Assembly (NCBI GenBank): GCA_964498835.1
Contig: CAZCIX010000050.1
Coordinates: forward strand, 1-14,374
Origin: JAGKXB01 sp964498835
GTDB taxonomy: Bacteria > Pseudomonadota > Gammaproteobacteria > Burkholderiales > Burkholderiaceae_D
Length of the DNA: 14,374 bases
Direction: 5' to 3'
A program made the translations under genes and the position numbers. Below, piece by piece: positions 1-7,987 of the stretch (positions within the stretch are counted from its first letter, which is position 1; each line of letters opens with the position of its first letter). Under the pieces are notes generated by a model. It had not been told where the DNA came from. It searched no databases and saw only the letters and a program-made list of their open reading frames with translations.

Positions 1-48
1 TTTTTAATTATTTATTAAACAATATAAAATCATTTGTGTTATATTTAA

Positions 49-66
49 GTCAATTGTCGAATTGAC
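49..66. promoter_or_regulatory. perfect inverted repeat upstream of the ankyrin-like gene
   Basis: Two perfect 7-bp arms, GTCAATT (49-55) and AATTGAC (60-66), flank the four bases GTCG. The right arm overlaps the TTGACA -35-like hexamer at 62-67, so a protein bound here would block transcription of the following gene; that is inference. The stem has only two G-C pairs and the bases after it (ACTTTTAATT) are not a long T tract, so a terminator is less likely than an operator. Confidence 0.4.
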
Positions 67-89
67 ACTTTTAATTAGAAAAATACACA
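62..89 (+). promoter_or_regulatory. possible sigma70 promoter of the ankyrin-like gene
   Basis: A consensus -35 hexamer TTGACA (62-67) is followed after 16 bases by TACACA (84-89), a poor -10 match with three of six bases. Transcription would start around 95, giving a leader of about 40 bases before the ATG at 135. The -35 is convincing; the -10 is not. Confidence 0.3.
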
Positions 90-134
90 AAAAATCTGCC
101 TACTTATACCGCTTTCCCTCAAGGAGAAACAACC

Positions 135-1550
135 ATGACAATCATCTCAGCATTAAGAAACGCGATGAACCATGCTGCAAGTCCAGGAACTTGTGCAGTC
201 AATTTGGGATTTATAGGTATCAATGGCAAAACTCCGGAGGAGACAAGAACGGTAAAAGACAAAATACTGCCTCCACGATTTAGTAAGAATCTTCCACTTG
301 ATTCAAAAGAAAAAATAAACCTTTTGCAAGAATTCGCAGGGAGTGCGAAAGATGATGCAGAAACATTTGCGACATTTCTCAATACAGTTATTCGCGTAAA
401 AGACGGAGAGGATGTCCGATGGCTAAATGTTGCAGCCCGGACCAATGATGCAGAATTCACACGCTTTTTACTAGAATCAGGTGCCAACCTTGATCTTTGC
501 AATGTAACAACCCGCGATAGTCTGCAAGAATTAGCAAACGATGTAGGGTTTCAAACTATCGATGGAATGACAGCACAAGAAATACAAAACGCCGTGCGTG
601 CTATCCGTCAGCAACCTAATTCAGACACAAGAATAGCCATTCTGACCCCTCATATTGACAAAATTGATGTTAATGCAGTCATTCGAAAACAAGGGGGCAA
701 AGAATATACGTTACTAGATTTTGCAGCTGAAATTGACGATGGGGCGTTGGCGCTTTATTTAATACGACAAAATGCAAGCCAGTGTTCTCAAACAACAAAA
801 GACAAATTTAATGTGCAATTCGAATTAGTAGCGCTAGAGAAAACACATTCAATGGCACCAACTGCTGGCAAAGCAACTGAAATTACAAAACGTGACATTG
901 GCAGTTATTTACGCAGATTATCTAATCCCATTTTTTTAGCTGCAGTCGTCGCTGGTGGATCTCTATACGCAGCCCCCATCATCTTCAATGGACTCATCTC
1001 AGCTGGCTATATCACAGCACAAGCAATTGGCGCTGTCGGTGTGCTGCCATTTTATGCCATAGATAAAACAATATCTGCAGGGATCAATCTTGCCAGTTCA
1101 AGTTTAGGCTATGGGAAAGTAGAAACACACTATTACCTGACCAAAACAGTTGGTGGACTAGCTTGCTTGACGGGATTAGCCGCTGTCGCGCTTTGTGCCA
1201 ATAATCCTGTCAGTGTGGGATTCCGATTAGCATGCATGTCTGGCCCTGCTTATTTAGGTGCAATGCTCATTAGCTGGGGATTAGAGGGAGGCCAAAAAGC
1301 AGACATGCCTTTTTACAATGATCGTGTTGCAAGTCTGAATCAATTATTTGAATCCACACAACCTGACATGCAAAAAGAGAACTGGGGCAAAATTAAAAGC
1401 TTCATTTATAACCTAGCGACAGGGCGTGGATTCAAAGATAACTATAAAAATGCTTTTGCAATTCCCAACACCGATCCTGTTAATGCTCCAACTTACCCAG
1501 GTATCATCAAAGGAACACTCGCCACATTTGCGGTACGCATTTATGCATAG
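135..1550 (+). CDS. ankyrin-like protein with hydrophobic membrane region, function unknown
   Basis: I do not recognise this 471-residue protein as a named family. A good ribosome binding site, AAGGAG at 121-126, sits eight bases before the ATG and fixes the start. Residues about 93-125 fit an ankyrin unit (VAARTNDAEFTRFLLESGAN is close to consensus), and residues about 176-215 form a weaker second one (TLLDFAAEIDDGALALYLI). There is no N-terminal signal peptide. Residues about 265-305 and 337-382 are long, hydrophobic, Gly/Ala-rich stretches that could form two to four membrane helices. The last ~85 residues are hydrophilic. It stands alone, about 95 bases before ptsN on the same strand, where hpf or rpoN is often found in related bacteria. 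Ankyrin repeats bind proteins; ankyrin plus membrane segments is common in secreted effectors of intracellular bacteria, but nothing here proves export. It could equally be an inner-membrane protein. Confidence 0.6.
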   Translation: MTIISALRNAMNHAASPGTCAVNLGFIGINGKTPEETRTVKDKILPPRFSKNLPLDSKEKINLLQEFAGSAKDDAETFATFLNTVIRVKDGEDVRWLNVAARTNDAEFTRFLLESGANLDLCNVTTRDSLQELANDVGFQTIDGMTAQEIQNAVRAIRQQPNSDTRIAILTPHIDKIDVNAVIRKQGGKEYTLLDFAAEIDDGALALYLIRQNASQCSQTTKDKFNVQFELVALEKTHSMAPTAGKATEITKRDIGSYLRRLSNPIFLAAVVAGGSLYAAPIIFNGLISAGYITAQAIGAVGVLPFYAIDKTISAGINLASSSLGYGKVETHYYLTKTVGGLACLTGLAAVALCANNPVSVGFRLACMSGPAYLGAMLISWGLEGGQKADMPFYNDRVASLNQLFESTQPDMQKENWGKIKSFIYNLATGRGFKDNYKNAFAIPNTDPVNAPTYPGIIKGTLATFAVRIYA

Positions 1551-1585
1551 CAACATTAAAACAAACAGTACATTAGAAAGAGGCT

Positions 1586-1591
1586 TATAAT
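1586..1591 (+). promoter_or_regulatory. -10 element, candidate promoter of the ptsN operon
   Basis: A perfect TATAAT lies 55 bases before the ptsN start, followed by a GC-containing stretch (CCCGC). No recognisable -35 is found 16-18 bases upstream, and there is no TG extended -10. A short palindrome, GTGCA-C-TGCAC (1611-1621), lies in the presumed leader. Promoter activity is plausible because ptsN needs one if the upstream gene is unrelated. Confidence 0.3.
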
Positions 1592-1645
1592 CCCGCTGAA
1601 AATTCTTTTTGTGCACTGCACCATTTCTCATTTGTAATTTGTACT

Positions 1646-2119
1646 ATGACAAATCTGGCCAAAATACTGCCTGCAAACAATGTTCTACTTAACCTTGACG
1701 TTTCCAGTAAAAAACGGGCATTTGAGCAAGCTGGTTTGATTTTTGAAAATAACTGCGGCATTGCGCGTTCCACAGTTTCCGATAATTTATTTGCGCGGGA
1801 ACGATTAGGCTCCACAGGATTAGGACATGGTGTGGCAGTGCCGCATGGTAGGATCAAAGGTTTAAAAGCACCACTGGCCGCTTTTGTTCGTTTAGCCGAA
1901 CCCATTCCATTTGAGTCTCCCGATGGGCAAGCAGTTAACTTGCTGATTTTTTTGCTGATTCCCGATCACGTGACGCAACAGCATCTGGAAATTTTGTCAG
2001 AAATCGCAGAAATGTTTTCCAATGATGCCTTCCGCCAAACTCTCAACAGCGCTCCCGACGCTGCGTCCGCCTATACGCAGCTGACTGCATGGCAACCTAG
2101 CTTGCGTAATACCGCATAA
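1646..2119 (+). CDS. ptsN: PTS IIA-Ntr family regulatory protein PtsN
   Basis: This 157-residue protein is a single PTS EIIA type-2 (nitrogen) domain. EIIA-Ntr takes phosphate from NPr/HPr on one histidine and, in its two states, regulates potassium transport, sigma54-linked and stress responses rather than transporting sugar. The active-site motif GHGVAVPHG (60-68) places the phosphorylated histidine at His67. The SKKRAFEQAG segment (21-30) and RERLGSTGLG (51-60) are typical of betaproteobacterial PtsN. Length is normal and the protein looks intact. The ATG is not preceded by a clear Shine-Dalgarno sequence, but the N-terminus aligns with the family. hprK follows 24 bases later on the same strand, consistent with an operon joining the PTS target to the kinase that modifies HPr. 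Confidence 0.95.
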   Translation: MTNLAKILPANNVLLNLDVSSKKRAFEQAGLIFENNCGIARSTVSDNLFARERLGSTGLGHGVAVPHGRIKGLKAPLAAFVRLAEPIPFESPDGQAVNLLIFLLIPDHVTQQHLEILSEIAEMFSNDAFRQTLNSAPDAASAYTQLTAWQPSLRNTA

Positions 2120-2143
2120 CACTCCTAATGATGTATCCCGCAT

Positions 2144-3085
2144 ATGTGCCCACTCACTACTGAACTCACTATTCAACACCTGTACGATGACAATCGTGAC
2201 GCTTTACAACTAGGCTGGTTTGCCGGCTTCCCAGGCGGTGAGCGTTTGATTTCGGGCGATACAGCATCAGCAGCAGATCAAATCGGGCATTTAAATTTGA
2301 TTCATCCAGGACGCATGCAAGTCTTTGGTCATCAAGAGGTTGAATACCATCAACGCCTGAGCCCAGAAACCCGCAGCGATCATATCAATGAGTTGGTCGC
2401 AGGTGAGCCACCAGCATTCATCATTGCCCAAGGATTGGAAACGCCAGCAGATATCCTTGCCATCTGCGATGAAAAAAACATCCCTTTGTTTTCCACACCC
2501 CTGCCCGCAGCGGAAGTAATTGATTACTTGCGTGTGTATTTATCCAAAAAACTAGCGCAACGCGTCATGATGCACGGCGTTTTCATGGACGTATTGGGCG
2601 TCGGTGTGTTAATTACCGGTGCCTCTGGGTTGGGTAAAAGCGAATTAGGATTGGAATTAATTTCGCGCAGCCATGGGCTAGTTGCCGACGATGCCGTCGA
2701 ATTCTCTCGCATCGCCCCGAATATGATAGAAGGCCGCAGCCCCAAATTATTGCAAAATTTATTAGAAGTGCGCGGTTTGGGTTTGCTGGACATCAAGGCT
2801 ATTTTTGGAGAAACAGCGGTGCGCCGCAAAATGCGTTTGAAGCTGATTGTGCACCTAGTACGCCGCAATGCAATGGATGAGGAAACCGAGCGTCTGCCAT
2901 TTAGCAGCCCAACTCAAGATGTGCTTGGGCTGGCCATCCGCAAAGTCATTATCCCCGTCGCCGCTGGTCGCAACATCGCGGTGCTACTGGAAGCTGCCGT
3001 TAGAAATACAATCCTGCAATTGCGCGGCATTGATACGCTACAAGAATTTATAGAGCGCCAAAAACAAGCCATGACTAGCGATTAA
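2144..3085 (+). CDS. hprK: HPr kinase/phosphorylase
   Basis: HprK phosphorylates a regulatory serine of HPr using ATP or pyrophosphate and also removes that phosphate; in Proteobacteria it acts in a regulatory PTS without sugar permeases. The 313-residue chain has the usual N-terminal domain (about 1-130) and a C-terminal kinase domain. The kinase domain shows the conserved HGVFMDVLG (144-152), the Walker A loop GASGLGKS (159-166), the acidic pair Asp182-Asp183, and the family signature LEVRGLGLLDIKAIFG (207-222). The ATG at 2144 is the first in-frame start after a stop at 2129; the Shine-Dalgarno is weak. It sits 24 bases after ptsN and 12 before rapZ, so co-transcription is very likely. HPr and enzyme I are not in this window. 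Confidence 0.96.
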   Translation: MCPLTTELTIQHLYDDNRDALQLGWFAGFPGGERLISGDTASAADQIGHLNLIHPGRMQVFGHQEVEYHQRLSPETRSDHINELVAGEPPAFIIAQGLETPADILAICDEKNIPLFSTPLPAAEVIDYLRVYLSKKLAQRVMMHGVFMDVLGVGVLITGASGLGKSELGLELISRSHGLVADDAVEFSRIAPNMIEGRSPKLLQNLLEVRGLGLLDIKAIFGETAVRRKMRLKLIVHLVRRNAMDEETERLPFSSPTQDVLGLAIRKVIIPVAAGRNIAVLLEAAVRNTILQLRGIDTLQEFIERQKQAMTSD

Positions 3086-3097
3086 TCAATATCCATC

Positions 3098-3958
3098 ATG
3101 CACATCGTTCTTATCACAGGCATTTCTGGGTCTGGAAAATCAGTCGCCTTAAACGTCATGGAGGATGCTGGTTACTACTGCGTTGACAATCTCCCACCCA
3201 GGTTATTACGCGAACTAGTCGCCACCCTGATCCATGAAGGCAACAACAAACTAGCTGTCACCATGGATGCGCGGAGTGCGGATTCCTTAGCTGGATTAGA
3301 AAATGATATTGCCCAATTTAAGAAGCAAGGGCATGCCGTCACAGTCCTCTTTCTAACGGCCAGTACGCATTCGCTCATTGCTCGCTTTTCCGAAACACGC
3401 CGCAGCCACCCCCTATCACATCGCATCAAAACAGACCAAACTCCAGAAGCCCGACGCACGCTAACAGAATGCATCCTGGCAGAGCGAGAAATCTTATCGT
3501 CCGTCGAAAAACTCGGCCATGTCATTGACACATCAGATCTAAGTGCGAATAAACTACGTGACCGGGTTAAAGAATTAAGCAATATTGCCAACGTACCACT
3601 AACACTATTTTTTGAATCCTTTGCCTTCAAACTAGGCGTACCGTTAGATGCCGATTTTGTCTTCGATGTACGTGCCTTGCCTAATCCCTACTACGACATC
3701 AATTTACGTCCACTAACAGGCAAAGATGCGCCCGTCATCGCTTTTTTGGATGGCCAAGAAAGCGTGGCTGCATTACTCAACGATATCCGGCTATTCATTG
3801 AAAAATGGTTGCCTTCGTTTAAAAACGATAACCGCAGTTATCTCACAATCGCTCTAGGCTGCACCGGCGGACAACATCGATCGGTGTATATGGCTGAACA
3901 ACTGGCACGGCATTTTCAAACAACAGAACATGTTGTTTTGCGTCATCGGGAGTTGTAG
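3098..3958 (+). CDS. rapZ: RNase adapter / nucleotide-binding protein RapZ
   Basis: RapZ (YhbJ/YvcJ family) is a P-loop protein; in E. coli its C-terminal domain binds the small RNAs GlmY and GlmZ and delivers GlmZ to RNase E, so tuning glucosamine-6-phosphate synthase. Whether the betaproteobacterial protein has that RNA role is not known from sequence. The 286 residues match the family length. Walker A GISGSGKS is at 8-15, followed by the typical AGYYCVDNLP (24-33). The C-terminal domain carries GCTGGQHRSV (254-263). It starts 12 bases after hprK and is the last gene of the cluster. Its stop lies four bases from the mutY stop on the other strand, leaving no room for a dedicated terminator. 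Confidence 0.95.
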   Translation: MHIVLITGISGSGKSVALNVMEDAGYYCVDNLPPRLLRELVATLIHEGNNKLAVTMDARSADSLAGLENDIAQFKKQGHAVTVLFLTASTHSLIARFSETRRSHPLSHRIKTDQTPEARRTLTECILAEREILSSVEKLGHVIDTSDLSANKLRDRVKELSNIANVPLTLFFESFAFKLGVPLDADFVFDVRALPNPYYDINLRPLTGKDAPVIAFLDGQESVAALLNDIRLFIEKWLPSFKNDNRSYLTIALGCTGGQHRSVYMAEQLARHFQTTEHVVLRHREL

Positions 3959-3962
3959 TTCT

Positions 3963-5075
3963 TTACGAAATCGAAACTAACAATTTCTTAACCGGTGCAG
4001 GCAAAGCGGCGTGTGCTAATTGGTCGTTATCCATCCAAACGTGCTGGAGTTGTCCGGCGATATCCAATCGCTTTTCCAAGGTGATGCGGTAAGGAACGAT
4101 GTGTAATTTGAAATGCGTGAAAGCGTGGGTAAATGCCGATAAGCGCTGGCAAGAAGCTAACGTGCCGAATGGTGCGACGGCTTGTGCAAACATAGCTTGT
4201 TCTGGTGCTGAATCATTATCACTACCAATTTGCTGCCCATCCAATTCCGGCAATGATAGCAATCCCCCCCAAATCCCGAGCGCAGGGCGGCGTTCTAGTA
4301 AGACTTGATTGCGTTCAGTGTCGATGATCAGCAATAAATTGGTATGTTTTTCAACCGACGCTTTCTTCGGTTTTCGTACTGGCAATTCGTTGACTTTATT
4401 TATTGCCAAAGCACCACAATAACTTTGCATCGGACAACGCCCACAAGCTGGTTTGCTACGTGTACACAACGTGGCGCCAAAATCCATCAAGCCTTGCGTA
4501 TAAGACTCAATATCCTGCATGGGCAACATTGCTTCTGCGCGTTGCCATAAATCATTTTCAACCTTCTTTTCCCCAGGATAGGATTGAATCGCAAACACCC
4601 GAGCAAACACACGCTTGACGTTGCCATCCAAAATAGCGGTTCTCGTTCCATACGCAAACGCCGCAATCGCTGCCGCAGTAGAACGACCTATGCCTGGCAA
4701 ATTTGCCAATAATGCAGGATCGCTAGGAAATACACCGTCATATTCAGCCACAATCTGCTGCGCGCAGCGGTGCAAGTTCCGTGCACGTGAGTAATATCCC
4801 AGACCACTCCAATGCGCCATCACAGTTTCGGAATCCGCAGCAGCAAGCGATTGCACGGTCGGAAAAGTCTGTAGAAAACGTTGATAGTAGGGAATCACGG
4901 CAGAAACCTGCGTTTGCTGCAACATAATTTCAGACAACCAAATACGATACGCATCGCGCGTATTTTGCCAAGGCAGCGTATGGCGACCATGCTGCTTTTG
5001 CCAAGCGATGAGGATTGTTGAGAAGCGCTGAGGATGATCGAAATTATCCAAATAATTATTTTTTATCATATTCAT
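3963..5075 (-). CDS. mutY: adenine DNA glycosylase MutY
   Basis: MutY removes adenine mispaired with 8-oxoguanine. The 370-residue chain has the HhH-GPD glycosylase domain first: catalytic Glu49 in WLSEIMLQQTQV, the helix-hairpin-helix LPGIGRSTAAAI (126-137) and catalytic Asp150 in AILDGNV. The [4Fe-4S] cluster ligands follow the C-x6-C-x2-C-x5-C pattern (Cys204, 211, 214, 220). A NUDIX-like C-terminal domain (about 245-368), which recognises 8-oxoG, follows. The start could be the ATG at 5075 or the one at 5069; an in-frame stop lies just upstream, and neither ATG has a clear ribosome binding site. It lies 16 bases after mutM on the same strand, so translation probably depends on coupling to mutM; a tandem 10-bp repeat spans that junction. 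Confidence 0.96.
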   Translation of the reverse strand: MNMIKNNYLDNFDHPQRFSTILIAWQKQHGRHTLPWQNTRDAYRIWLSEIMLQQTQVSAVIPYYQRFLQTFPTVQSLAAADSETVMAHWSGLGYYSRARNLHRCAQQIVAEYDGVFPSDPALLANLPGIGRSTAAAIAAFAYGTRTAILDGNVKRVFARVFAIQSYPGEKKVENDLWQRAEAMLPMQDIESYTQGLMDFGATLCTRSKPACGRCPMQSYCGALAINKVNELPVRKPKKASVEKHTNLLLIIDTERNQVLLERRPALGIWGGLLSLPELDGQQIGSDNDSAPEQAMFAQAVAPFGTLASCQRLSAFTHAFTHFKLHIVPYRITLEKRLDIAGQLQHVWMDNDQLAHAALPAPVKKLLVSIS

Positions 5076-5101
5076 GTTTGATCACGTTTGATCATGTTTG
5101 A
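5072..5101 (-). repeat. three tandem 10-bp repeats across the mutM stop and mutY start
   Basis: On the coding (minus) strand the unit TCAAACRTGA occurs three times without gaps. The copy at 5101-5092 contains the mutM stop codon (ATGA, with ATG at 5095 out of frame with mutY). The middle copy has GTG in place of ATG. The copy at 5081-5072 contains the mutY start ATG at 5075. Each junction forms a TGATCA site. Confidence 0.85.
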
Positions 5102-5931
5102 CACTGCACACAATAAAACGTTGCACGCTGTCCCTGCTTGATATGCCGTATCGCCGTACCACAAACACGGCATGGTTGGCCTTCTCTGGCGTAGACAAAA
5201 TACGATTGCTGAAAATAACCAGATTGACCATTTACGTTCAAAAAATCCCGCAAGCTACTACCACCTTGCTCAATCGCTGCCGATAAAATTTCGCGAATCG
5301 CTACCACCAGCTTTTCATACCGTGCCAAACCAATACGATGCGCCGATACTTCGGGATGAATACCAGCTCTAAACAAACTTTCAGAAGCATAAATATTGCC
5401 CACACCGACCACGATATCGCCAGCCAGCAAGACTTGTTTGATAGCAGAATGGCGCTTGCGACTTTCGCGATATAACAACTGTGCTGAGAATCCTTCTTCC
5501 AACGGTTCCACGCCCAATTTTTGTAACAATGGATGCTGCTCCAACTCACCCGCTTCTTGCCCATGCCACAACACCGCGCCGAAACGGCGTGGATCCGTCA
5601 TACGCATGATGAGCTGGTGGAAATTGGGCGTACTAACAACCACCAAATCAAAATGGTCATGCTTCTGAACAGGTGTCGCAAAAGGAACGATGCGCACATG
5701 ACCCGACATGCCTAGGTGAATCAACAAGGTGCCATGATCAAAACCAATTAATAAATACTTACCACGCCGACCAAGCGTGCGTATCGTGCGATTGAATAGA
5801 ATATTGGGCAAATCGCCCGGAAATGGCCAACGCAAACCTTCGCGACGCATAATCACTGCGGTCACAGTTGCCCCCTTCAAAGAAGGTGCCAGACCCAGTC
5901 GGGTAACTTCAACTTCAGGTAATTCAGGCAT
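5092..5931 (-). CDS. mutM: formamidopyrimidine-DNA glycosylase MutM (Fpg)
   Basis: MutM excises 8-oxoguanine and ring-opened purines and cleaves the resulting abasic site. The start is set at the ATG at 5931 because the catalytic residue is the proline just after the initiator methionine in MPELPEVE; the open frame extends 24 codons further upstream, but that extension would bury this residue. From this start the protein is 279 residues, close to the family norm. Other landmarks are Lys58 in GRRGKYL, the GVGNIYASE motif (176-184), and the C-terminal zinc finger with Cys254, Cys257, Cys274 and Cys277, including Arg269. No clear Shine-Dalgarno precedes the ATG. It is the first gene of a mutM-mutY pair; having both enzymes against the same lesion (8-oxoG) in one operon fits their shared role. 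Confidence 0.96.
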   Translation of the reverse strand: MPELPEVEVTRLGLAPSLKGATVTAVIMRREGLRWPFPGDLPNILFNRTIRTLGRRGKYLLIGFDHGTLLIHLGMSGHVRIVPFATPVQKHDHFDLVVVSTPNFHQLIMRMTDPRRFGAVLWHGQEAGELEQHPLLQKLGVEPLEEGFSAQLLYRESRKRHSAIKQVLLAGDIVVGVGNIYASESLFRAGIHPEVSAHRIGLARYEKLVVAIREILSAAIEQGGSSLRDFLNVNGQSGYFQQSYFVYAREGQPCRVCGTAIRHIKQGQRATFYCVQCQT

Positions 5932-6083
5932 GATCGATGAAAAATCAAATAAAAATAAGATGACTACTTTGTTACTCTTAATAACAGATCTCAACAAGCC
6001 CAACTTCTCACTTGAGCGTAAAATTAAAGATTGATTTGACTAGCCAGGATACTGCCTTGAAAAATACTTTGCTTATTCAGAAT

Positions 6084-7955
6084 ATGAAATTCCCTGCAAC
6101 ATTGGCTGCAATATTCTTAAGCACATCCATATTGTCAGGGTGTAGCGGACTACCAGCATCCTCCAATTCGCCCTTAACGACAACGGTCACCACAACAAAA
6201 ACCAAAACTGAGGCAACGCCGAGCCCTCAAACCAAGTTAGACAATTCACCAGCAAATGCACCTTCTAATGACACTGCCGATACCACCAACGCTGTTGATG
6301 CCTCCTTGCCAACAATAGCATTAAGCAGCGATCTGGTATTCAAACTCTTAAGTACAGAAATTGCTATCCAACGTGGGCAATGGCAAGTCGCTTACCTCGT
6401 GCTGATGGAGGTTGCGCAAGAAACACGTGATCCACGCATCGCACGCCGTGCAGCGGAAATCGCATTATTCGAAAAACAAGGTGCAGATGCACTAGTAGCC
6501 GTCCAACTTTGGTATGAGTTAGCACCCAGTTCAGAGGAAGCAACCCAATATTATCTCAGTATGATTGTATTAAGCGATCAACTACAAAAGGCCAAACCGA
6601 TCCTAGCCCAACGTCTCGCCAACGCTATCAAACCAGAAGACCGTATTGCCGCCATGTACCAAATACAGGCTTTGTTAGCGCGAGCTAAAGACAAAAATTC
6701 TGCCTTTTTGATGTTGGAAAACTTGCTTTCCCCCTACCGATCCATCTTCCCTATCGAAACACATTGCACCTTGGCATTAGCAGCACACGCACAAAGTGAC
6801 AGCACGCGTGCGCAAGCCGAAGCACATGCTGCTTTACTCAAAAAACCAGATTCCGAACTGGCAATATTAACTTTGGTACAAGTGACGCCCGATACGACAA
6901 TTGCTTTGCAAGCCTTATCTGATTTTTTACAGGCTTATCCAAAAGCCAATACCGTGCGTACAACTTATGGCCGTTTGCTATTTACTCAAAAACAATATAG
7001 CAAGGCAGAAAGCGAATTCACACTACTACTCAAAACACAACCACAAGATTTGACCACGCTGTATATGTTGGGTGCACTAGCTTTACAAAATCAAGACGCA
7101 AAAAAGACAGAAAAGTATTTCACACGTTACTTAAACCAATTAAAAATTACGCCCAACAATGCACTTGATGACACACAAGCATTGCTTATCCTTTCGCAAA
7201 TTGCAGAAGAACGTGGCGACATTCAAACAGCACTTGGCTGGTTAAGCCAAATCAATCCAATAAACAATACGATTAGTGATCAAAATACTTCTTATTTCAA
7301 CGTTCAATTGAAACGTGCACAACTCATCGCCAAAAGCGGGAATGTCAAGCAAGCACAAGAATTTCTACACGAAATCAATCCAAAGAATCAATTGGAACAA
7401 TCACAAACCGTATTGGTAGAAAGCCAAATATTACGTAATGCGCAAAGATGGCAAGAATCCTACAATGTACTAGAAGCAGGTCTGCAACAGTTACCTGACA
7501 ATCTTGATTTGCTTTATGAATATGCACTGGCCAACGAAAAACTTGCCAAACTAGAAAACATGGAAACCGCGCTATACAAAATCATCAAACTCGCGCCAAA
7601 CAACGCACATGCCTACAATGCTCTTGGTTATTCGCTGGCAGAACGCAATATTCGTTTAGACGAAGCGCAATCCTTACTCAAACAAGCACTTAAATTGTCC
7701 CCCGAAGATCCTTACATTATGGATAGCATGGGCTGGGTACAATTTCGCATGGGTAATTTGAATGCAGCAGAGAAATTACTACGGCAAGCCTATACGTTAC
7801 GTCCTGATGCAGAAATCGCCATCCACCTTGGTGAAGTACTGTGGGTACAAGGTCAAAAAAGCGAAGCACAAGAAGTATGGCGCAAAATTGATCCCCAAAC
7901 ACCGCAAAACACCATTCTGAAAAACACCCTGACACGCCTTCAAGCGTGGTTGTAA
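6084..7955 (+). CDS. tetratricopeptide-repeat lipoprotein
   Basis: The start is set at the ATG at 6084 because it opens a lipoprotein signal: Met-Lys, a hydrophobic core and the lipobox LSGC with the modified cysteine at residue 20. A TTG at 6012 is in frame but would put 24 polar residues before the signal. The mature protein (623 residues with signal) begins with a Thr/Ser/Pro-rich linker (about 23-76), then a long series of degenerate tetratricopeptide repeats. The clearest repeats are about 507-575 (NAHAYNALGYSLAERN and YIMDSMGWVQFRMGNLNAAE). TPR repeats are protein-protein scaffolds; after the lipid anchor this would act in the periplasm at a membrane. It is divergent from mutM and precedes lolB by 32 bases, an arrangement recalled from many betaproteobacteria. 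Exact partner and function are unknown. Confidence 0.9.
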   Translation: MKFPATLAAIFLSTSILSGCSGLPASSNSPLTTTVTTTKTKTEATPSPQTKLDNSPANAPSNDTADTTNAVDASLPTIALSSDLVFKLLSTEIAIQRGQWQVAYLVLMEVAQETRDPRIARRAAEIALFEKQGADALVAVQLWYELAPSSEEATQYYLSMIVLSDQLQKAKPILAQRLANAIKPEDRIAAMYQIQALLARAKDKNSAFLMLENLLSPYRSIFPIETHCTLALAAHAQSDSTRAQAEAHAALLKKPDSELAILTLVQVTPDTTIALQALSDFLQAYPKANTVRTTYGRLLFTQKQYSKAESEFTLLLKTQPQDLTTLYMLGALALQNQDAKKTEKYFTRYLNQLKITPNNALDDTQALLILSQIAEERGDIQTALGWLSQINPINNTISDQNTSYFNVQLKRAQLIAKSGNVKQAQEFLHEINPKNQLEQSQTVLVESQILRNAQRWQESYNVLEAGLQQLPDNLDLLYEYALANEKLAKLENMETALYKIIKLAPNNAHAYNALGYSLAERNIRLDEAQSLLKQALKLSPEDPYIMDSMGWVQFRMGNLNAAEKLLRQAYTLRPDAEIAIHLGEVLWVQGQKSEAQEVWRKIDPQTPQNTILKNTLTRLQAWL

Positions 7956-7987
7956 CGTTGGAATATTGCAATATTAATAACGTTTCT

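Noticed and set aside
62..283. Plus-strand 73-residue open frame at the left edge
   Set aside because: It overlaps the ankyrin-like gene in another frame, lacks a ribosome binding site and has shadow-like composition.
3950..3975. Terminator between rapZ and mutY
   Set aside because: The convergent stops are four bases apart and no hairpin with a T run is present there.
5932..6003. 24-codon N-terminal extension of MutM
   Set aside because: The catalytic proline must be the residue after the initiator Met; the extension would block activity.
6012..6083. TTG start for the TPR lipoprotein
   Set aside because: It would place a polar stretch ahead of a clear lipoprotein signal peptide that begins at the ATG at 6084.
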